64,000 bases of DNA from Limonium bicolor (taxonomy: Eukaryota; Streptophyta; Magnoliopsida; Caryophyllales; Plumbaginaceae). Both the position numbers and the translations under genes were made by a program. Position 1 is the first letter of the stretch. The number at the start of each line of letters is the position of its first letter. The DNA lies in contig CM041777.1 in the NCBI GenBank assembly GCA_023374045.1, positions 485,189,594 through 485,253,593 on the forward strand. Reading direction: 5' to 3'. Of this stretch, positions 60,100-64,000 are shown one piece after another. The notes below the pieces were generated by a model. That model worked only from the letters and a program-made list of their open reading frames with translations, searched no databases and was not told the origin of the DNA.

Positions 60100-60430
60100 C
60101 TTTCGGGTCACATTGGATATATACATTCGGGTCACATTGGATTTGGTTCGGGTTCGGTTCAGTTGGTTTCGGTTCGGGTCACTTCAGATTTCGGGTCATC
60201 TTCGGGTTATGGGTGACTTCGGTTCGGTTGGTTTTGGTTTGGATGACTTCGGTTCGGATTTGGTTGTGGATTGTGGTTTATTCTAGGTTTTACAATAATA
60301 TAGTTCGGTTTGGTTCAGGTCGGTTTGTTTTGAATTTCAGGTCATTTTTCAAGTTATTGTTTTGGTTGAGATTCAGATCGGATCGGATTGATTCGGTTCA
60401 GTTTGTTAGGTTCTGGTCACTTTTGACGGA
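60100..60430. repeat. Low-complexity TTCGGGTC / GGTTCGGTT tract
   Basis: Degenerate copies of TTCGGGTCACATTGGAT, GGTTCGGGTT and GACTTCGGTTCGG on the plus strand. Same style and strand as the tract at 6595-6910, on the other side of the retroelement mass. Confidence 0.8.
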
Positions 60431-61598
60431 TCTGGGTGAAATAGCCCACATGCTATATTAACTAATTCTAATTATTAAATTTTTTAATATGAGACTCAAA
60501 CTTAATCTCCAACACTTCGATATATATTATTTTATCTTATATATTGAAATTAAAATCAAACACATATCAAAATAGTAAATCGGCGATTGGAATAAAAAAA
60601 TAGTAATTACAAATACTTTTGTTGATATATTGTCTCTCTTTGATATGAGCTGTTCTAATGGGTTACCAAAAAACTAAGTGTCACCTACCAAAATAAAAGT
60701 ACAAAAATAGGACCAAACGTAAAACCGGCAGCTACCTTCCTCAATCGAACTCAATGGCTGAATAATTTCTCATCTTGGGTTGTCATATGTTCGAGCCTCT
60801 ATGAATGATGTTTGCACTTTGTAGCTTGCTATCTGACAAAGAGGAAGACAGAGTTCCGTCCACCAAAAGACTTTTGACTAAACAACCAGTCAAACCGACA
60901 GCAACTAACAAATAACGATTGAAAACACAGTAGTCTAATCGCGGAACTACAAGATTTCATAAGCCAACATCATTGAAAACTTTGTTAATATTGACCTCAC
61001 TCGTACGTACGTGCTGGGTGGAAAGAATATCAACCACAGAGTTGTGGCTCATGCCTCCATGATGCTTATTTTGGTATCCCTATCATCTTTTGGTAAGAAA
61101 ACAACTAAATATGATAATAATATAAATAGATTCCAATAACTATGAGACTTCATTTTTGACTTCATTTTTCCCTTCCTATCATCTTTTGGTAAGAAAACAA
61201 CTAACTATGAGACTTTAAGGGAAAATACTATCATTAATGACTTCATTTTTCACAGAGCGCACAAAACGCACAGAAACCCTATTGCTTATGCACCACGACC
61301 AAGAAAGAGCAAGTGCAAGAGCAAGAGCAAGAGATTCAACAGATTGGAAGGCCTTAAATCCTGGAAAGAAGGCGTGGATTGAAACCGGATTTCCACGATG
61401 CGCTCCCACCTCTCTCCTCCCCTCCCCCTAGCTTCTCAGCCTTACCATGCAGCCCTCACGACTACGCCAGCCTAACCACCGCCCAAACCGTCCACCCAAC
61501 CACCGCCCAAAACCTCACAAAACCTACGCCGCCCAAACATCTCACAATCTGAACCAAACATCCTCTCTACCATCAGCCCACACAATAGCCTGCTAGGG
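60431..61598. other. Intergenic flank upstream of the LINE
   Basis: AT-rich DNA. A B-box-like TGTTCGAGCC at about 60789 hints at a decayed SINE but lacks a clear A box. A local duplication of CCTATCATCTTTTGGTAAGA (about 61078 and 61175, 97 bp apart) is followed by GC-richer, CCACCGCCCAA-repeat sequence (61470-61520) that is probably the 5' UTR of the LINE. Confidence 0.45.
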
Positions 61599-63350
61599 AT
61601 GGGGAGTGAATGGGAAAGGCATAAAGAACACTGGAGGAAGCGCAAGAAGATGGAATGGAGGACAATAGAAAAGCGGACAAGTCAGGGTGGCCAAAACGAA
61701 AGGCCGGGAAGCAAGATTACAACATTTAGGCAACAGCAGGGGACGCAACAACGACAAAGGTTATTGACCTCATCAACGGTTTTCATCGATAATATCCAAA
61801 GGCAAACCTCAAACAACCAGTTGGGGCAACTAATAAGAAGGTTTGCTCCATGGGAAAGACTCTTCATCAGCAGGAAAAGGAGAATGAGATGCCAGCATGC
61901 CTGCGCTTTCGTGGTGCTGAAAAATGTCGTAGACGCTAAAAGAGTCATTGAAGGAGTTACGGGTTGGAATATCAACGGGATTAAGTTGAAGGCAAGAATG
62001 GAGTATCAGGGTTTTAAAGATAAGAAGAACGGTGAGAAAACAGACAGACGCTGGGATGTTAGTCCGGTACGGGACAGAAAGAACAAGATGATCAATAAAG
62101 AGACCCAAAGGTTGGAAGGTAAAACTGGACCAGTAACGTCCAGATTGACGATACATCTGGAGCAAGACAGGTACATGCGGCAGTACCTAGAGAGATGCGT
62201 GGTTGCGGAGCTACCTACTGAAAAGAGTCCAGGAGAAGCAACAGGCATATTACAGCAGCATTGGCCGGAAATGGAGGGAGTCCTGGCGTTATCCAGAAGA
62301 AGGTTCCTAGCGGTCTTCAACCAAAAGGAAACTATGAGGAACATCCTCGAGAATCAAGATAGGACGGATGACATACAAATAAGAGAGTGGACGGTACAGG
62401 ATCAGGTAGAAACGAGAAGAGTATGGATTTTAATCAGGGGAATCCCCTTGCACGCATGGAGCAAGAGTAATATTGCTAGAATTGCTAGTACGGTTGGTGA
62501 AGTCGTTAGAATTGATGATGATGACTCAGAAATAGTGGAAAATGCCGAGATTAAAGTGCAAGTAGAGACTTCAACCTTACAGGTCATTAACTGGAAGGTT
62601 AACGTTAATGTAAACAACAAAATATTTTCGGTGTCAATCAGTGAAGTCAACCCACCGGAAAAGGATAGAGTTCCGGTAACAATGGCGGACAGCATAATTC
62701 AGGTGACCCGCGAAGATAGCCGAAAAGGAAACGGACGAACCCATCCAGTGGGGAGCCAAACAAACGCATCGGTACACGCACTAACAGGGCACCAATTCCG
62801 GAGAGAGAATGAAGAATTAATTACAGAAGTACCGCACAGCCGCTCCAAAAATAGTAATATACAGGTCATTGTGGCGGAAGGAATAAATAACTCAGGAATA
62901 AATAAATCAGGAAACACCAATCAGTTAGAAGATAGTGCCACGTGGGGTATGGGCAAGGATAGTGGCCAGGGAGCGGGACAAACCAGAGGAAAAGGAACAG
63001 AAAAAGACAGAATGGTGCAGGAAGAAGGGCGGTTATTTAGGGAGGGAAGTGGGGAGCACTTACCAGAGACACGAAGGAATGGTGCTGTCCAGGGGATAAC
63101 AAAAGATGACAACAATATTCCCACAGTATTTCAGAGCCCAAGAAAAGACAAAGATAATGCTGCGACAGTTATCCCTGAGAAATCCGATAATTATCATGCA
63201 ATGGGCCTCGAGGAAGCAAGTTTAAAAGGCACCGTCGTGCATGAAGATTTGATCATCCTGGAAACACCAGAATCACAAAAAGGCAGAAGAAAAGAGTGTG
63301 AGAGACCAACGACGGTAGGGGCTATACAACTCTTAGGGGACCTACTGTAG
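61599..63350 (+). CDS. LINE ORF1: RRM and DUF4283-like RNA-binding protein
   Basis: 583 codons from the first ATG of the frame. Residues 1-57 are very basic. Residues about 58-138 form an RRM: VFIDNI fits RNP2 and CQHACAFVVLK fits RNP1. Residues about 180-330 match the DUF4283 pattern of plant L1 ORF1 proteins, with PEMEGVLALSRRRFLAVF and VWILIRGIPLHAWSK. The remainder is polar and low in complexity, and I do not see the CCHC knuckle that often follows. ORF1 proteins coat the element's RNA in the ribonucleoprotein used for target-primed reverse transcription. A long frame without stops suggests a fairly recent copy. Confidence 0.88.
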   Translation: MGSEWERHKEHWRKRKKMEWRTIEKRTSQGGQNERPGSKITTFRQQQGTQQRQRLLTSSTVFIDNIQRQTSNNQLGQLIRRFAPWERLFISRKRRMRCQHACAFVVLKNVVDAKRVIEGVTGWNINGIKLKARMEYQGFKDKKNGEKTDRRWDVSPVRDRKNKMINKETQRLEGKTGPVTSRLTIHLEQDRYMRQYLERCVVAELPTEKSPGEATGILQQHWPEMEGVLALSRRRFLAVFNQKETMRNILENQDRTDDIQIREWTVQDQVETRRVWILIRGIPLHAWSKSNIARIASTVGEVVRIDDDDSEIVENAEIKVQVETSTLQVINWKVNVNVNNKIFSVSISEVNPPEKDRVPVTMADSIIQVTREDSRKGNGRTHPVGSQTNASVHALTGHQFRRENEELITEVPHSRSKNSNIQVIVAEGINNSGINKSGNTNQLEDSATWGMGKDSGQGAGQTRGKGTEKDRMVQEEGRLFREGSGEHLPETRRNGAVQGITKDDNNIPTVFQSPRKDKDNAATVIPEKSDNYHAMGLEEASLKGTVVHEDLIILETPESQKGRRKECERPTTVGAIQLLGDLL

Positions 63351-63543
63351 AACACACCAGTAATCCAAGCCAAGAAAGAAAATAGTAAGGCCAGGGATTC
63401 AAGGGGACGAATAATTAATGCGGAAGCCGAAGCAGGAGAGTGTATGAATTTGCTGAAAACACTGGGATGTAGTATCCCATGCCCAGAAAAGGCGTAAACA
63501 ATACTAATGCAAAATATCCAAAGTTGCATGCAAGAAGCACCAA

Positions 63544-64000
63544 ATGGGGATGATTGTAGCCATGCAGAACATTCGCGGGATGGGCTCAAAGCACAAAGCA
63601 GCAATGATAAGGAGGGAGATCAAGACAAGGAAAATTTCACTAATGGGTCTAATGGAAACTCAACTGGCTCGAGTAACTGCAGATAGGGTCGCGAGTTTCT
63701 GGGGAGGGAAGAAGGTCAGCTTGGGCTGGGACTGCGTGGAAACAGTTGGCAGATCGGGGGGACTTGTTATCATGTGGAATGAGGAGGAGATAGAAGTAGT
63801 AACAAAAGAGAAAGCTGATCGATGGATATTGCTTGATGTGAATGTGCGAGCAGATGGTTTCAGAGGTGCGGTTCTGTTTGTGTATGCTCCATGTGAGAGG
63901 AGAGCACGAAAAAATGTTTGACCACATACTAACAGCAAAGGAACAGTGGGAGAGACCAATACTAGTACTTGGCGATTTTAATGAGGTGATAGAGGAACAA
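63544..64000 (+). pseudogene. LINE ORF2, N-terminal endonuclease (frameshifted, runs off the window)
   Basis: The apurinic-like endonuclease domain begins MQNIRGMGSKHKAA and has LMGLMETQL (the Glu of the ETK-like motif), then GRSGGLVIMWNEEEIEV and VLFVYAP. The frame stops at 63921. The next part, LVLGDFNEV (the conserved GDFN box), reads in another frame; a run of six A near 63909-63914 has one A too many for the frame. The gap of 193 nt after ORF1 is normal for plant L1. Sequence error is an alternative to a real frameshift. Confidence 0.88.

Larger units (their letters stand above)
61599..64000 (+). mobile_element. Plant L1-type LINE, 5' part
   Basis: ORF1 with an RRM and a DUF4283-like region, then the start of ORF2 with an endonuclease domain, both on the plus strand. 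This is the standard order of plant L1 elements. The reverse transcriptase lies beyond the window. ORF1 is intact for 583 codons, but ORF2 has at least one frameshift, so this copy is probably inactive or recently inactivated. Confidence 0.9.

Noticed and set aside
60012..60461. 149-codon FGSG/FGSH-rich frame
   Set aside because: It is a translation of the TTCGGGTC low-complexity tract.
60745..60810. Second SINE candidate with B-box-like TGTTCGAGCC
   Set aside because: No acceptable A box at the right spacing and no T run; too weak to call.

Overview
The window is nuclear DNA of a flowering plant, most likely a eudicot. It holds one ordinary plant gene with GT-AG introns, a hAT-type MITE, a CACTA transposon, plant-type Ty3/gypsy lineages (Tekay-like chromovirus, Athila, Tat/Ogre-like) and a plant L1-type LINE. 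I see no rRNA or tRNA gene, CRISPR array or bacterial-style operon.

Layout. (1) 298-4080, minus strand: a complete eight-exon MATE (DETOXIFICATION) transporter gene of 513 codons, the only clearly intact host gene. (2) 4.1-8.26 kb: AT-rich flank with a 163-bp hAT MITE, a TTCGGGTT-type low-complexity tract and a possible SINE. (3) 8262-20.45 kb, minus: the 3' end of a Tekay-like element (long LTR, polypurine tract, integrase tail); its LTR is split by a 6.3-kb CACTA transposon. (4) 20.45-31.35 kb, plus: an Athila-lineage element that keeps gag, pol, a third ORF and the 3' LTR but has lost its 5' LTR and leader, and abuts the Tekay integrase tail directly. (5) 31.35-32.89 kb: unassigned repeat-rich DNA. 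(6) 32.89-60.08 kb: a second, decayed Tekay-like element on the minus strand, opened inside its integrase by a four-level nest. A solo LTR (33071-53693, TSD CTTAT) contains a non-autonomous Tat-like element (34144-50676, TSD CCACC), which contains a gag-only element (37693-46507, TSD GAATG). (7) 60.08-61.6 kb: flank with a second TTCGGGTT tract. (8) 61.6-64.0 kb: ORF1 and the start of ORF2 of an L1-type LINE that runs off the window.

How it fits together. Exact target-site duplications let the insertions be peeled off in order: decayed Tekay-like element first, then the solo LTR, then the Tat-like element, then the gag-only element, whose two LTRs are almost identical and which is therefore youngest. 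Neither of the two inner elements carries a recognisable pol, so both would depend on enzymes supplied in trans.

The most unusual signal is a family of GC-rich palindromic modules with the layout GTCC..GTCC..GGAC. They occur as short arrays in the Athila 3' region, the Athila LTR, the second Tekay-like LTR, the solo LTR and the LTRs of the gag-only element. Several arrays also share a CGAGAG spacer, although the host elements belong to different lineages. A second recurring pattern is extra copies of the polypurine-tract motif near the 3' LTR of three elements. All coordinates and splice sites were read by eye; no alignment or search was run.
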